A DNA stretch of 26,104 bases from Verrucomicrobiales bacterium (GTDB lineage Bacteria > Verrucomicrobiota > Verrucomicrobiia > Verrucomicrobiales > DEV007): the NCBI GenBank assembly GCA_021648365.1, contig JAKISY010000067.1:1-26104 (forward strand). Reading direction: 5' to 3'. This document shows positions 8,655 to 17,205 of this stretch, in pieces (the first letter of the stretch is position 1; each line of letters begins with the position of its first letter). The translations under genes were made by a program, and so were the position numbers. A model generated the notes under the pieces. It made no database searches and was not told the origin of the DNA. It was given only the letters and a program-made list of their open reading frames with translations.

Positions 8655-8668
8655 ATTTCAAAAATCTA
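8652..8668. terminator. Hairpin between convergent genes
   Basis: TAGATTT (8652-8658) pairs perfectly with AAATCTA (8662-8668) around a 3-nt loop. The left arm contains the TAG stop of the integrase-like gene, and the OmpA-type stop (8658-8660) falls in the structure. The stem is AT-rich and weak and has no long T tract, so a bidirectional terminator is only possible. Confidence 0.25.
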
Positions 8669-10034
8669 AATAGATCTCTGTTCTGCGGTTGATGGCGCGG
8701 CCACTGGGGTTGTCGCTGCCGTCGGATTTGAAGTTGGGTTTGAGGGGTTTGGCTTCGCCGAAGGCTTTGGTGACGATCTGGCCGGGGCGGACGCCTAGTT
8801 CGATGAGGGTGTTTTTGACGGCTTCGCTGCGGCGTCGGCTGAGGGCGACGTTGTAGTCGTCATCGCCTTTGGCGTCGGCGTGGCCGTTGATGTGCAGTTT
8901 GCGTTGTGGGTCTTCGCCGAGGATGGCGGCGACGATATTCAACTGCTTGCGGGTGCGTGCGCTGACTTGTTGATGGTCGAATTCAAAATATAGCACTAGG
9001 GAATCGCCTCCTTTGGGGTTTTTGCGAATGGGGGTGTAGGCGACGTTGCCAGCTCCGGCTGCCATGGCGGTTTGAGTGATGAGTTTGGAAAAGGTGAGGC
9101 CGGCTATAATCCAGTCACCCTCTGCTGACTGTTTCATTTCCAGTCCGAATTCGGATTTGGCACTTGGGGATTCGACACGAGTGATTGCCCAGCTGAGGTG
9201 ATCGCGGTTGAGGGTGATGACTAGGGCTTTGTCTTTTTTGAGTCGGAACGCTCCTTCTTCGAGGGCGATGAGTAGGGCTGCGAGTTTTTGATTGTTGAGG
9301 CTTTGCGGGTCGGTGAGGGAGCGGGCGGTTTTGATGTCGAGCTCGATGGCGGCTTTGGAAAAGGCGTAGGCGATCATCATGGGATCAGGTTTGGCATCGT
9401 GATCACTGCTGCCAGTGGTGGGCTGGTTGGGGGATGCGGTGTTGGTGTTTGCCATGGATGAGCCAGATGGATGGGGGAGGTGTAGTTTGATGACTTCCCA
9501 GTTGCCGGAGGGATTTTTGCCGAGGTCGGTGAAGATTTCGATCAGTTCACCAGCAGGGCTGCGTAGTCGTAGTGCCCAACGGGTGGAGTTCTGGGTGCGT
9601 CCGATGGCGCTTAGGGGGAGTTTGGGGTCGAGTTTGAGATTACCATGTTTCAATAATTTGAGCAGTCGGTCTTTGGCTGTTGGGCTGAGGGCATCGGGGC
9701 CAAGTAACTTGATGAAGGCTTCGATGGGTTTATTTTGGATGGCGTGTGAGAGCGCCCCCATCAGGGTTTTTTCGCTGGTGAACTTGGTGAGGGTTTTGGT
9801 GGGGGCGTTTTTCTTCTGGGTTTTCGCTTTGGATTTGGGATCGGTTTTGACGGTTTGGCTTGCTGGTGCACTAGTGGTAGCAGGCTTGGAGGCTTTGCTC
9901 GTCTGAGCAGCTTTGAGTGCTGGCTGGCTGGTGGTTTTAGGAGGGGTGCTTCCATTTTGGCTCAAAAAGAAAATGGAGCTGATCACGCCGATCACAATGA
10001 TTCCGAAAAAGACGATGGCTTGAGTTTTGTTCAT
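8658..10034 (-). CDS. OmpA-family cell-wall-binding membrane protein
   Basis: I place the start at ATG 10034 (458 aa). Codons further upstream run into the promoter at 10087-10115. Residues ~5-25 (AIVFFGIIVIGVISSIFFL) form an N-terminal membrane anchor. A Lys/Ala/Thr/Pro-rich periplasmic spacer follows, then two similar soluble segments (~90-180 and ~215-330) of unknown fold, each beginning with a helix that resembles the other (ALSHAIQNKPIEAFIKLL and AYAFSKAAIELDIKTARSL). The C-terminal ~115 residues are an OmpA domain: LYFEFDHQQVSARTRKQL, INGHADAKG, YNVALSRRRSEAV, KAFGEAKP and INRRTEIYL are the usual blocks that bind peptidoglycan diaminopimelate. It probably tethers the inner membrane to the wall. 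Confidence 0.9.
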   Translation of the reverse strand: MNKTQAIVFFGIIVIGVISSIFFLSQNGSTPPKTTSQPALKAAQTSKASKPATTSAPASQTVKTDPKSKAKTQKKNAPTKTLTKFTSEKTLMGALSHAIQNKPIEAFIKLLGPDALSPTAKDRLLKLLKHGNLKLDPKLPLSAIGRTQNSTRWALRLRSPAGELIEIFTDLGKNPSGNWEVIKLHLPHPSGSSMANTNTASPNQPTTGSSDHDAKPDPMMIAYAFSKAAIELDIKTARSLTDPQSLNNQKLAALLIALEEGAFRLKKDKALVITLNRDHLSWAITRVESPSAKSEFGLEMKQSAEGDWIIAGLTFSKLITQTAMAAGAGNVAYTPIRKNPKGGDSLVLYFEFDHQQVSARTRKQLNIVAAILGEDPQRKLHINGHADAKGDDDYNVALSRRRSEAVKNTLIELGVRPGQIVTKAFGEAKPLKPNFKSDGSDNPSGRAINRRTEIYLDF

Positions 10035-10086
10035 GGTGCGGTGGGTGACTAGACGAATAAAGGGTCTTGCAACGCTTGGAAGGTGG

Positions 10087-10115
10087 AATATAGAGCAGGT
10101 AAGAGCTTCGGACAA
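10087..10115 (-). promoter_or_regulatory. Sigma70-type promoter for the OmpA-family gene
   Basis: Read on the minus strand, TTGTCC (10110-10115) and TATATT (10087-10092) are separated by exactly 17 bp. The predicted transcript starts near 10080, giving a ~45-nt leader before ATG 10034. This supports the shorter start. Confidence 0.6.
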
Positions 10116-10145
10116 GCTTGGGCTGTCTGGAAAATTTCTGCTTGA

Positions 10146-10173
10146 TTGAGATATGACGGGAGCGTGTTATACT
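10146..10173 (+). promoter_or_regulatory. Sigma70-type promoter for rseP
   Basis: TTGAGA (10146-10151), a 16-bp spacer and TATACT (10168-10173) make a good -35/-10 pair. Transcription would begin near 10180, about 47 nt before ATG 10227. The in-frame TTG at 10146 is part of the -35 box, so it cannot be the translation start. With the minus-strand promoter at 10087-10115 this is a compact divergent control region. Confidence 0.6.
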
Positions 10174-10226
10174 CGAGCGCACTGATGCGGCCGGGTCTGA
10201 ACGGGCTGCACTACTTTTTATATATT

Positions 10227-11786
10227 ATGGATATTATTTTGAACTTTCTTCGTGTGATCGGAGTGATTTTTATGGTGGTGATGACTTTCAACCTGTTGAT
10301 TGTGGTTCACGAATGGGGGCATTTCCTGGCGGCGCGTTGGCGTGGTTTGCAGGTGGATCGTTTTCAGATTTGGTTTGGTAAGCCGCTGTGGAAAAAGACG
10401 GTGAATGGGGTGCAGTATGGTTTGGGGTCGATCCCGGCGGGTGGATTTGTGGCGCTGCCGCAGATGGCGCCGATGGAGTCAATAGAGGGGCAGAATGTGG
10501 GTGAGGATGGTGAAGCGGAGGAGCCGAGGGATTTGCCACCGATCACGCCACTGGATAAGATCATCGTGGCTTTTGCGGGACCGTTGTTTAGCTTTTTGCT
10601 GGCGGTGTGTTTTGCGGTGGCGGTGCATTTTGTCGGTAAACCGGTGAATGAGGCGAGCTCAACGACGGTGGTGGGTATCGTAGGTAAGGGCATGCCTGCT
10701 GACAAAGCGGGTATGAAGGTGGGGGACAAGATTTTGAAGATCGATGGCAAGAAGGTGAGTAACTTCACTGGCATGATCAACAGTGTGCAGTGGAACATCG
10801 CTTCGAGCACTAGCAACCCGATTATTGTGGAGGTCGATCGACCTAGTGTGGGACAGAAAATCATCGAGATCACGATGCCGACGGCTGAGGAGAAGGCTAA
10901 GAAAAAAACATCTTGGTTGAAGTCGATACTTGGTCGTCCGGAGCTGAGAAAGATCGGGGTGGGTCCGCGTACGACACCGGTGATTATGTCGGTGGTCGAT
11001 CCTGGGCCTGCGGCGGAAGCGGGCATCCAAGCGGGTGATATTGCTATCAAGATCAATGGCCAGGAGGTGCATTCGATTTCGGAGGTGTTTGACTATGAAA
11101 AAGCGAATCTGGGCAAAGCGTTGACCTACACTATTCTTCGCGGTAAGGAGAAAAAAGAGCTGGAGCTGACGGTGCAACCTCGTTTGCCAATTTTGCCGAA
11201 GGTGGAGGAAGTGGCTGCTGCAGAGACGGAAGGTGAAAAAACGGAGAAAAAAGAAATCCAAGAGCCGCAACCGAGCATGGGTATTTTGTGGGATCTCGCT
11301 GGGGTGCGAGGGATGAGTTATCCGGGTATCGGTGAGCAGATTGGCAATAGTCTGTCGATGATGAAAAACACTTTGGGGGCGATTGTGACACCTAAATCTG
11401 AGGTGAGTGTGAGTCACCTGAGTGGACCGGTGGGGATCATGAATTTGTATTACAACTTGTTCAACATGGAGAATGGCTGGCGTTTGGTGTTGTGGTTCAG
11501 TGTGATCATGAATATCAACTTGGCGGTGCTGAACATGCTGCCGTTTCCGGTCTTGGATGGTGGTCACATCACGATGGCATTTTTCGAATGGGTCAGCCGC
11601 AAGCCGATGAAATTTAGGGTGTTGGAAATGGTGCAAACGGCTTTTGTGATTTTGTTGCTGGGTTTCATGGTTTTTGTTTCGATCAAGGATGTGAAAAACG
11701 TATCGGATCAGGCTACTCGTAAAGAAGGGGTGGAGTTACGTTTTGCACCAAAAGATGGGGCAGCTCCTGTAGGTGAAGCTAAGTAG
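10227..11786 (+). CDS. rseP: RseP/YaeL-type site-2 protease (M50), two PDZ domains
   Basis: This intramembrane zinc metalloprotease (519 aa) cuts membrane substrates such as anti-sigma factors in its E. coli and Bacillus relatives. The first helix carries HEWGH (H28, E29, H32). The last membrane region carries NMLPFPVLDGGH with D444, the third zinc ligand. Two PDZ domains lie between them; ligand-loop regions are near GIVGKGMPADKAGMKVGDKI and SVVDPGPAAEAGIQAGDI. A Lys/Glu-rich insert (~330-350) follows the second PDZ. It is longer than E. coli RseP (450 aa). ATG 10227 is chosen because the promoter lies just upstream and the first helix begins at once. ispG follows after about 21 nt, so they are probably cotranscribed. 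The neighbour pair fits envelope and isoprenoid housekeeping; rseP lies next to dxr in many genomes. Confidence 0.93.
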   Translation: MDIILNFLRVIGVIFMVVMTFNLLIVVHEWGHFLAARWRGLQVDRFQIWFGKPLWKKTVNGVQYGLGSIPAGGFVALPQMAPMESIEGQNVGEDGEAEEPRDLPPITPLDKIIVAFAGPLFSFLLAVCFAVAVHFVGKPVNEASSTTVVGIVGKGMPADKAGMKVGDKILKIDGKKVSNFTGMINSVQWNIASSTSNPIIVEVDRPSVGQKIIEITMPTAEEKAKKKTSWLKSILGRPELRKIGVGPRTTPVIMSVVDPGPAAEAGIQAGDIAIKINGQEVHSISEVFDYEKANLGKALTYTILRGKEKKELELTVQPRLPILPKVEEVAAAETEGEKTEKKEIQEPQPSMGILWDLAGVRGMSYPGIGEQIGNSLSMMKNTLGAIVTPKSEVSVSHLSGPVGIMNLYYNLFNMENGWRLVLWFSVIMNINLAVLNMLPFPVLDGGHITMAFFEWVSRKPMKFRVLEMVQTAFVILLLGFMVFVSIKDVKNVSDQATRKEGVELRFAPKDGAAPVGEAK

Positions 11787-11807
11787 TGGTTAGTGTTGGG
11801 TGATGCG

Positions 11808-13589
11808 ATGAAATATTGTGCTGATTATTTTAAGTATTCGCGTCGTCAAACTCGTGAGGTTCGCGTTGGCGGCATTGGCATTGGTGGAGGGAATCCGATT
11901 CGGGTGCAGTCGATGTTGACCAGTGATACGCGGGATGTCGAGGCTTGTGTGCAGGAGACTTTGGCTTTGGTGGAGGTGGGGTGTGAGCTGGTGCGGGTGA
12001 CGGCGCAGACGCGTAAAATCGCAGAGAATTTGCAGGGGATCGTGGCGGGGGTGAGGGCGGCGGGCAGTGAGGTGCCGATCGTTGCGGATATACATTTCAA
12101 ACCGGATGCGGCGATGGAGGCGGCCAAGTGGGTGCAGAAGGTGCGGGTGAATCCGGGCAATTACGCGGACAAAAAGAAGTTTCAGATATTGGAGTATTCG
12201 GATGACGAATACCAGGCGGAGTTGGAGCGGATCGATGAGGCTTTTTCGCCACTGGTGAAAAGGTGTCAGGAGAATGGTGTAGCAATGCGCATCGGCACCA
12301 ATCATGGTTCGCTCAGTGATCGCATCATGAATCGTTATGGCGACACGCCTTTGGGTATGGTGGAGAGTGCGCTGGAGTTTGTGCGTATTGCTAGGAGTCA
12401 CGATTACCACGAGCTGATTTTTTCGATGAAGGCGAGTAATCCCAAGGTGATGATCGAGGCTTATCGCCTGTTGGCTGCTCGCTTGTTACAAGAAGGTGAG
12501 GATTGGAATTACCCTTTGCACTTGGGCGTGACGGAAGCGGGTGATGGTGAGGATGGTCGCATCAAGAGTGCGATTGGGATTGGTTCTTTATTGGCAGATG
12601 GGCTGGGAGATACGGTTCGAGTGAGTTTGACGGAGGACTCGGTTCACGAGATTCCCGTGGCAAAAGCTTTGGTGGAGTGGGTGGGCGAAGAGGGAGAGCG
12701 ATCAGCGTCATCGCTAGCGAATACGCAAACAACAGGGGCTTCGCTTTCTTATGATCCGTTCGACTTTGTTCGTCGTGGTACAAAGAAGATCAACATAGAT
12801 GGCTATGATCTGGGGGCGGAGCAAACGGTTCGCATCGTTACGACGCCGCAGGTGTTCGACGCGGTGAAGGCGGATTTGGTGTCTTTGGGAGAGTTTCAGC
12901 CGGAGATTGTTTTGGAGAAAGCGGGTGAGGTTATTCGCCTGGTGGATGTGACTGATGAAGCGGCGGTGGAGGAGCTGAACGCTTTGCCTCATGAGGTCTT
13001 GGTGGCGGTAGCGGATGACTGTGATTTGTCGGTGGTGGCGGCTTACCGTCTGTTGGCAGCGAAGCTTGATACGCGCCATTCGATTTTGTTGAAGGATGGG
13101 TTTTGTGAGCAGGCGGGGGAAAATTCGGATCAAGTTTTGTTAGCTGCGAGTGCGAGAATAGGGTCTTTGTTATGCGATGGTATTGGTGATGCGATTTGGG
13201 TGAGGGGTGAGGTTGACGCGGAGAGGTCGTTGCGATTGGCTTATAACATTTTACAATCGGCGGGCACTAGAATTTTCAAAACGGACTATGTGGCATGTCC
13301 GTCTTGTGGGCGGACTTTGTTTGATCTACAAACGACGACGCAGAGTATTCGCGAAGCGACTGGGCATCTCAAGGGGGTGCGCATCGCGGTGATGGGTTGC
13401 ATTGTCAATGGGCCAGGAGAGATGGCTGACGCGGACTTTGGTTATGTGGGTGGAGCGCCGGGTAAGATCAATTTGTATGTGGGAAAAGAGGCGGTGAAAT
13501 TTAACATCGCAGAGGGGGAGGCGGTGCAGCAGTTGGTGGATTTGATCCGTGAACATGGGAAGTGGGTGGATGCTCCGGTGATGGGATGA
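11808..13589 (+). CDS. ispG: Long-form 4-hydroxy-3-methylbut-2-enyl-diphosphate synthase
   Basis: IspG (GcpE) converts MEcPP to HMBPP, the next-to-last step of the MEP isoprenoid pathway, using a [4Fe-4S] cluster. From ATG 11808 the protein has 593 aa. An in-frame GTG at 11793 would add five residues. The N-terminal TIM barrel (~10-285) begins with VRVGGIGIGGGNPIRVQSM and includes VADIHF and VRVNPGN. A middle insert (~286-480) is the extra domain of the long form known in Chlamydiae, Bacteroidetes, plants and relatives; the E. coli enzyme has only 372 aa. The C-terminal reductase-like domain carries the cluster ligands C497, C500 (CPSCGRT), C531 and E538 (GCIVNGPGE). It lies about 21 nt after rseP. 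No defect is seen. Confidence 0.95.
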   Translation: MKYCADYFKYSRRQTREVRVGGIGIGGGNPIRVQSMLTSDTRDVEACVQETLALVEVGCELVRVTAQTRKIAENLQGIVAGVRAAGSEVPIVADIHFKPDAAMEAAKWVQKVRVNPGNYADKKKFQILEYSDDEYQAELERIDEAFSPLVKRCQENGVAMRIGTNHGSLSDRIMNRYGDTPLGMVESALEFVRIARSHDYHELIFSMKASNPKVMIEAYRLLAARLLQEGEDWNYPLHLGVTEAGDGEDGRIKSAIGIGSLLADGLGDTVRVSLTEDSVHEIPVAKALVEWVGEEGERSASSLANTQTTGASLSYDPFDFVRRGTKKINIDGYDLGAEQTVRIVTTPQVFDAVKADLVSLGEFQPEIVLEKAGEVIRLVDVTDEAAVEELNALPHEVLVAVADDCDLSVVAAYRLLAAKLDTRHSILLKDGFCEQAGENSDQVLLAASARIGSLLCDGIGDAIWVRGEVDAERSLRLAYNILQSAGTRIFKTDYVACPSCGRTLFDLQTTTQSIREATGHLKGVRIAVMGCIVNGPGEMADADFGYVGGAPGKINLYVGKEAVKFNIAEGEAVQQLVDLIREHGKWVDAPVMG

Positions 13590-13599
13590 GAGGAGGGGG

Positions 13600-13630
13600 A
13601 ACCGCAGATGGCGCAGATGAACGCAGATAA
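13600..13630. repeat. Dispersed 'CGCAGAT' repeat element
   Basis: accgcagatggcgcagatg, continuing into aacgcagataa, is three tandem copies of a roughly 10-12-bp 'cgcagat' unit in the gap between ispG and the small lipoprotein gene. It is of the intergenic type seen in many Planctomycetes-Verrucomicrobia-Chlamydiae genomes (recalled, not searched) and shares words with 7215 and 7958-7979. Confidence 0.5.
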
Positions 13631-13652
13631 GAATAAATAATTAGAGATCAAT

Positions 13653-13976
13653 ATGAAAACAATACTTATTTGGATGGGCTGTTTGGTGTTTGCGCTTAGT
13701 TCGTGCGAAAGTTCTATGGATGTGAGTCGTGAGGGAGGTGATTTAACAGCGGCGAGGGGCAAGGTGGCTCCGAAGGATTGGGACGAATGGGCGCTGTGGG
13801 CAGACAAACTTCATGCAACGGGTGATGGTCAAGGGCATGGGCCGGATGTGGGATCGGATGAATGGGCTCAGGTATTAGATAGGCAGCTTAATATTTCTGA
13901 TCAGAGTGGACATGGCCCGGATGTGGGTTCTGTGGAGTGGCGCAGTGCAGTGGAGGCGCGTCTTTTAAAGCGGTAG
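13653..13976 (+). CDS. Small lipoprotein with GHGPDVGS-EW repeats
   Basis: The 107-aa product has a type II signal: MKTILIW, a hydrophobic core, and lipobox LSSC with C18 as the lipidated cysteine. The mature part contains a ~25-residue repeat. GHGPDVGSDEW (61-71) and GHGPDVGSVEW (86-96) are nearly identical, and an incomplete unit DWDEWALWADKLHATG precedes them. Each unit has a helix-like EW...L stretch followed by a Gly/Asp-rich turn. Mature function is unknown. The Gly-Asp turns could bind a cation, but this is a guess. It ends 10 nt before trmB. Confidence 0.8.
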   Translation: MKTILIWMGCLVFALSSCESSMDVSREGGDLTAARGKVAPKDWDEWALWADKLHATGDGQGHGPDVGSDEWAQVLDRQLNISDQSGHGPDVGSVEWRSAVEARLLKR

Positions 13977-13986
13977 TGGTCAGGAG

Positions 13987-14607
13987 ATGAGTGCTGAGAA
14001 ATTTGAACCGTTTGCCTTGGAGTTGTATCCGGAGGATTTGTGTCGTCGGCTTGAACAGGAACAGCTGTTTGGTGAGGTGCCTGCGGTGCTGGAGATTGAT
14101 TTGGGTTGTGGGGGAGGTCGTTTTTTACAGACGATGGCGGAGCATTTTCCGGATAGGAATTATATCGGGGTGGAGCGCTTGCTGGGGCGGGTGCGCAAGG
14201 TGTGCCGCCGTTGCGAGCGGGCAGGTTTGCAGAATGTGCGAGCTTTACGCTTGGAGACGACTTATGCGGTGGAGTGGCTTTTGCCGAGATCTTGCGCGGA
14301 TCGAGTGCATTTGTTGTTCCCTGATCCCTGGCCGAAAAAGAAACATCACAAACGGCGGCTGATGTGTCAGCCGGTGTTTTTGAAGTCGGTGGCGGATCTG
14401 CTTAAAGGTGGCGGAGAATTTTTGTTCAAGACGGATCACGAAGAGTATTTTGAGTTAGCTCAAGAGGCGGCACAACTTTGCCCGCACTTTGAGGTGGTAC
14501 CATGGTCGGAGCAGGATTTCTTTTATGCTGAGACAGATTTTGAGCGTCAGTGGAAAGAGGTGGGGCGTAAGATTCAGGGTTTGCGTTTGCGCAAGGTTAA
14601 GCTTTGA
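13987..14607 (+). CDS. trmB: tRNA (guanine-N7-)-methyltransferase
   Basis: TrmB methylates G46 in the variable loop of tRNAs with S-adenosylmethionine. The SAM-binding motif I, EIDLGCGGGRFL (36-47), and the acidic end of strand 2 (YIGVERLLGR) are clear. The diagnostic LLFPDPWPKKKHHKRRL (109-125) carries catalytic-type D113. At 206 aa it has normal length. ATG 13987 follows aggag (13981-13985) at close spacing. Its last 34 bases overlap the end of the convergent comEC gene, which is unusual and means that strand carries two coding constraints. Confidence 0.95.
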   Translation: MSAEKFEPFALELYPEDLCRRLEQEQLFGEVPAVLEIDLGCGGGRFLQTMAEHFPDRNYIGVERLLGRVRKVCRRCERAGLQNVRALRLETTYAVEWLLPRSCADRVHLLFPDPWPKKKHHKRRLMCQPVFLKSVADLLKGGGEFLFKTDHEEYFELAQEAAQLCPHFEVVPWSEQDFFYAETDFERQWKEVGRKIQGLRLRKVKL

Positions 14608-16985
14608 GCGTCGAGGTAGCCTTTTAACTGGAGAGTAGTGGGGCTGATCAAGATCTCTACGGCGCCGCTTTGCGATTGATCTACGAGGGGGATTTGCTGT
14701 TGCCGCAACCAGGTGCGCCATGCGGGTGGTATTCTTTGTTGGGCAGGGAAGTCGTGATGACTGGCAATGATGGCTTGCGGTTGTACGGCGGTGATGAACT
14801 CTTGAAGTCCTGATGGTGCTGTGCTGTGTTGGGTTTTGATCAGCAGGTCGCTAACGAGTTGCTGGGGTTGATGTTGCAGTAGCCACTTTTCGGTTTCAAA
14901 ACCGGCGTCTCCCATAAAGAGGATGGCCCAGCCGGAGTAGTGTAGTTGCAATACTAAGCTGTTATCGTCGGCTCGTGGACCTAGGGCTTTGTTTGCAGGT
15001 GGGAATAGAACTTTGATGGAGACCTTCTCTGCGAAGTTGAGCTGGTCGCCGCGATGAAGGATTTTTAAGGAATTTCTGAAAGCTGGTTTGAGATCTTTGA
15101 ACGCCGTAGCGGATGGTATTTGAGCTGGGCCGTAGAGTTGTTGCGAGTGATAACGAGTGCTGAGGATCGGTAAGGCGCCGATGTGTTGATGGTCATTGTG
15201 GGTGAGGAAGATACTTTGCAAGCGGTTGACGCTGCGGTAGCGTAGGAAGGGTTCGATGAGATAGGGGGCATTGCGCTCGCTGGCGGTATCGATGAGTGAA
15301 GATTGAGCTTGCGGGAGCCACTTGGTTTTTTGGTAAACAGAGATGAACTGACTGGCTCCACCAGAGGGGATATCTAAAACAGCGATATAGAGTGGCTGCT
15401 CTGCTGAGATGGGAGCGGGGGTGAAGCTGAAGTGAAAATGTCCTCCGGGCAAGGCCGCAAACATTGCGGTGAGCAGGCTACAGCATTTGGCAGCCAGCCA
15501 GTTGCTGTTATTGAAAAGAATCGCCAGGAAGTTTATTTGCAGCAGTGATGCGCAAAGGCTGGCAAAAGCGAGACTGAGAATTAACATTGCCATGGGGATC
15601 AACAAACAGTTGGAAAGAATGGAGGCGGGGGTGACCAGTTGGAAGTGGTAAATGATGAGCGGTAGAGATCCTAACCAAGCGGCAAAAGATACGCTGAGGT
15701 AATTGCAGCTGTAGTGGGTGACTTTGTGGAACATGAGCCTCGGCGATGAGACCAAATGATGCGGGATGAAGGGGTCGAGAGCGAAAGGTGCCGAAAAGTA
15801 TCGCATGAAAATGGGTGCGAGCAGGGCGATCATGGCGAGCACGGCGAAAGAGAGTTGGAAGCCGGGCAGGAACAGTTGTTGGCTGTCATAAGCTAGCAGC
15901 AGCAGGGCGGAGAGGCCGAGGCTGTTGATCAATCGTGGCTGGCGTCCGACTACGAAGGCAAACAGCAGAATGGAGCCCATCATTGCGGCTCGAATCGCGG
16001 AGGGGCGGAGTCCGGTGAGGGTGGCGTAAAATAGGATGGCGGGAATGATCAGCCATATCGCGGTGCGACGTGGGATGCGCAGTAGTTTGAGCACTTGCCA
16101 GACGATCAGTCCGAACAAGCCGATGTGCAGTCCGCTGACGGCGAAGATGTGCAAGGCACCGCTGAGGCGGAACTGTTCTTCGATGGCTTCGGGTGTGTCT
16201 TCACGCGCTCCGAGCACCATGGCGGTGATGATGGAGGCGGTGTCGGGGTCTTGCTCGAGGTCGCGGGTGATCGCTGTGGCGAGCCAGTCACGAGAGGCGT
16301 GCGCGATACGGATGAGGGCATTGCCGTTATTGCGAGAGATCCTGCGAATAGGATGACCTGCGTGGCAGTGAATTTCTGCGACGATGCCGTGCGCACGGCG
16401 ATAAAAATCTTGCGGGGAGAAGGAGCCCGGGTTTCTGGCTGGCGGCAAGAGGTGGATTTGCCCTTGCATGCTAATTTGGTCACCGTAGCGGAGGTCGCGT
16501 AGGTTTTTGGGTAAGTGATCAAAGCGCACTCTGACCTTATGGTGACTGAAGGAGCGTTTGCCATCGAGGTCGAGGCTTTCTATTTGCAGGATGCAGTTGG
16601 CTCTGCGCCGAGATTCGCTGAGTGAGACTTCGCTACAGATGATGCCGGTTGCGATGGCTTGAGTGATTTGTGGGCTGCGGGCGGAGTTGACTTGCTGTAA
16701 CTGCCCGAGGTGCGGGAAGCTCTCGATCCAGCGCAAATCGAGGCTGTGGATGAAAGCGAAACTGCAAAAGCTCAGGCTCAAGAGTGCCAGCGAACTGGTG
16801 CGGTGAAAAAACGCCCATAAGCTAAGGGCGATCAAACTCAGGGAGAGGGTCAGTAGGGGCAGGAGGAAATAATCGCTGAAAATGATCCCGCAGATCGCAG
16901 CCGCAGCGGTCAAGGCAAGCGGATCTCGATCAAAGAGTGCCCCTTGCTTGGGCACTTTGATAGAGGTGAAGAAGGATTCCAGCAC
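14574..16985 (-). CDS. comEC: ComEC/Rec2 DNA-uptake channel with MBL-like domain
   Basis: The 803-aa multi-span membrane protein is the expected inner-membrane channel for transforming DNA. Order: N-terminal hydrophobic helices (~25-65), an OB-like soluble part (~95-210), the competence domain (~225-510) with LSGALHIFAVSGLHIGLFGL, and a C-terminal metallo-beta-lactamase-like domain (~520-790) with FLTHNDHQH and LLFMGDAGFETE-like blocks. The MBL metal motif HxDxDH reads H596-N-D-H-Q600-H601 here: the second Asp is Gln. The later KxGHHGS block is degraded to KTQHSTA. The nuclease domain may therefore be altered or dead. Start is GTG 16985; no ATG is near. No other competence genes are in the window. 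Confidence 0.9.
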   Translation of the reverse strand: MLESFFTSIKVPKQGALFDRDPLALTAAAAICGIIFSDYFLLPLLTLSLSLIALSLWAFFHRTSSLALLSLSFCSFAFIHSLDLRWIESFPHLGQLQQVNSARSPQITQAIATGIICSEVSLSESRRRANCILQIESLDLDGKRSFSHHKVRVRFDHLPKNLRDLRYGDQISMQGQIHLLPPARNPGSFSPQDFYRRAHGIVAEIHCHAGHPIRRISRNNGNALIRIAHASRDWLATAITRDLEQDPDTASIITAMVLGAREDTPEAIEEQFRLSGALHIFAVSGLHIGLFGLIVWQVLKLLRIPRRTAIWLIIPAILFYATLTGLRPSAIRAAMMGSILLFAFVVGRQPRLINSLGLSALLLLAYDSQQLFLPGFQLSFAVLAMIALLAPIFMRYFSAPFALDPFIPHHLVSSPRLMFHKVTHYSCNYLSVSFAAWLGSLPLIIYHFQLVTPASILSNCLLIPMAMLILSLAFASLCASLLQINFLAILFNNSNWLAAKCCSLLTAMFAALPGGHFHFSFTPAPISAEQPLYIAVLDIPSGGASQFISVYQKTKWLPQAQSSLIDTASERNAPYLIEPFLRYRSVNRLQSIFLTHNDHQHIGALPILSTRYHSQQLYGPAQIPSATAFKDLKPAFRNSLKILHRGDQLNFAEKVSIKVLFPPANKALGPRADDNSLVLQLHYSGWAILFMGDAGFETEKWLLQHQPQQLVSDLLIKTQHSTAPSGLQEFITAVQPQAIIASHHDFPAQQRIPPAWRTWLRQQQIPLVDQSQSGAVEILISPTTLQLKGYLDAQSLTLRKRKP

Positions 16986-17205
16986 GCTGGTGAGGGGTTA
17001 AAAAGGTTGGATGAATCGATCATTGTCTTTTTTTGAGAAATTTGGAATCAAAAATTACTTGGCAGGGGCAGTATTTTGGCGTAGGAAATAGCTCGCGAGA
17101 GCGTGACACCGGTCATGAGTATCTGCGAAAACCAAAGTTATTAACATTTCTTAAATTGTTCTTGGCTTTTTGTCTGGTTTTCGTTGAGACTAGATCCAGT
17201 GAAAT

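Noticed and set aside
9415..9906. 163-aa + strand frame inside the OmpA-type gene
   Set aside because: Antisense shadow of the Ala/Lys/Thr-rich spacer; no start signal.
10146..10226. 27-residue N-terminal extension of rseP from TTG 10146
   Set aside because: The TTG is the -35 box of a good promoter, and the first membrane helix begins at ATG 10227.
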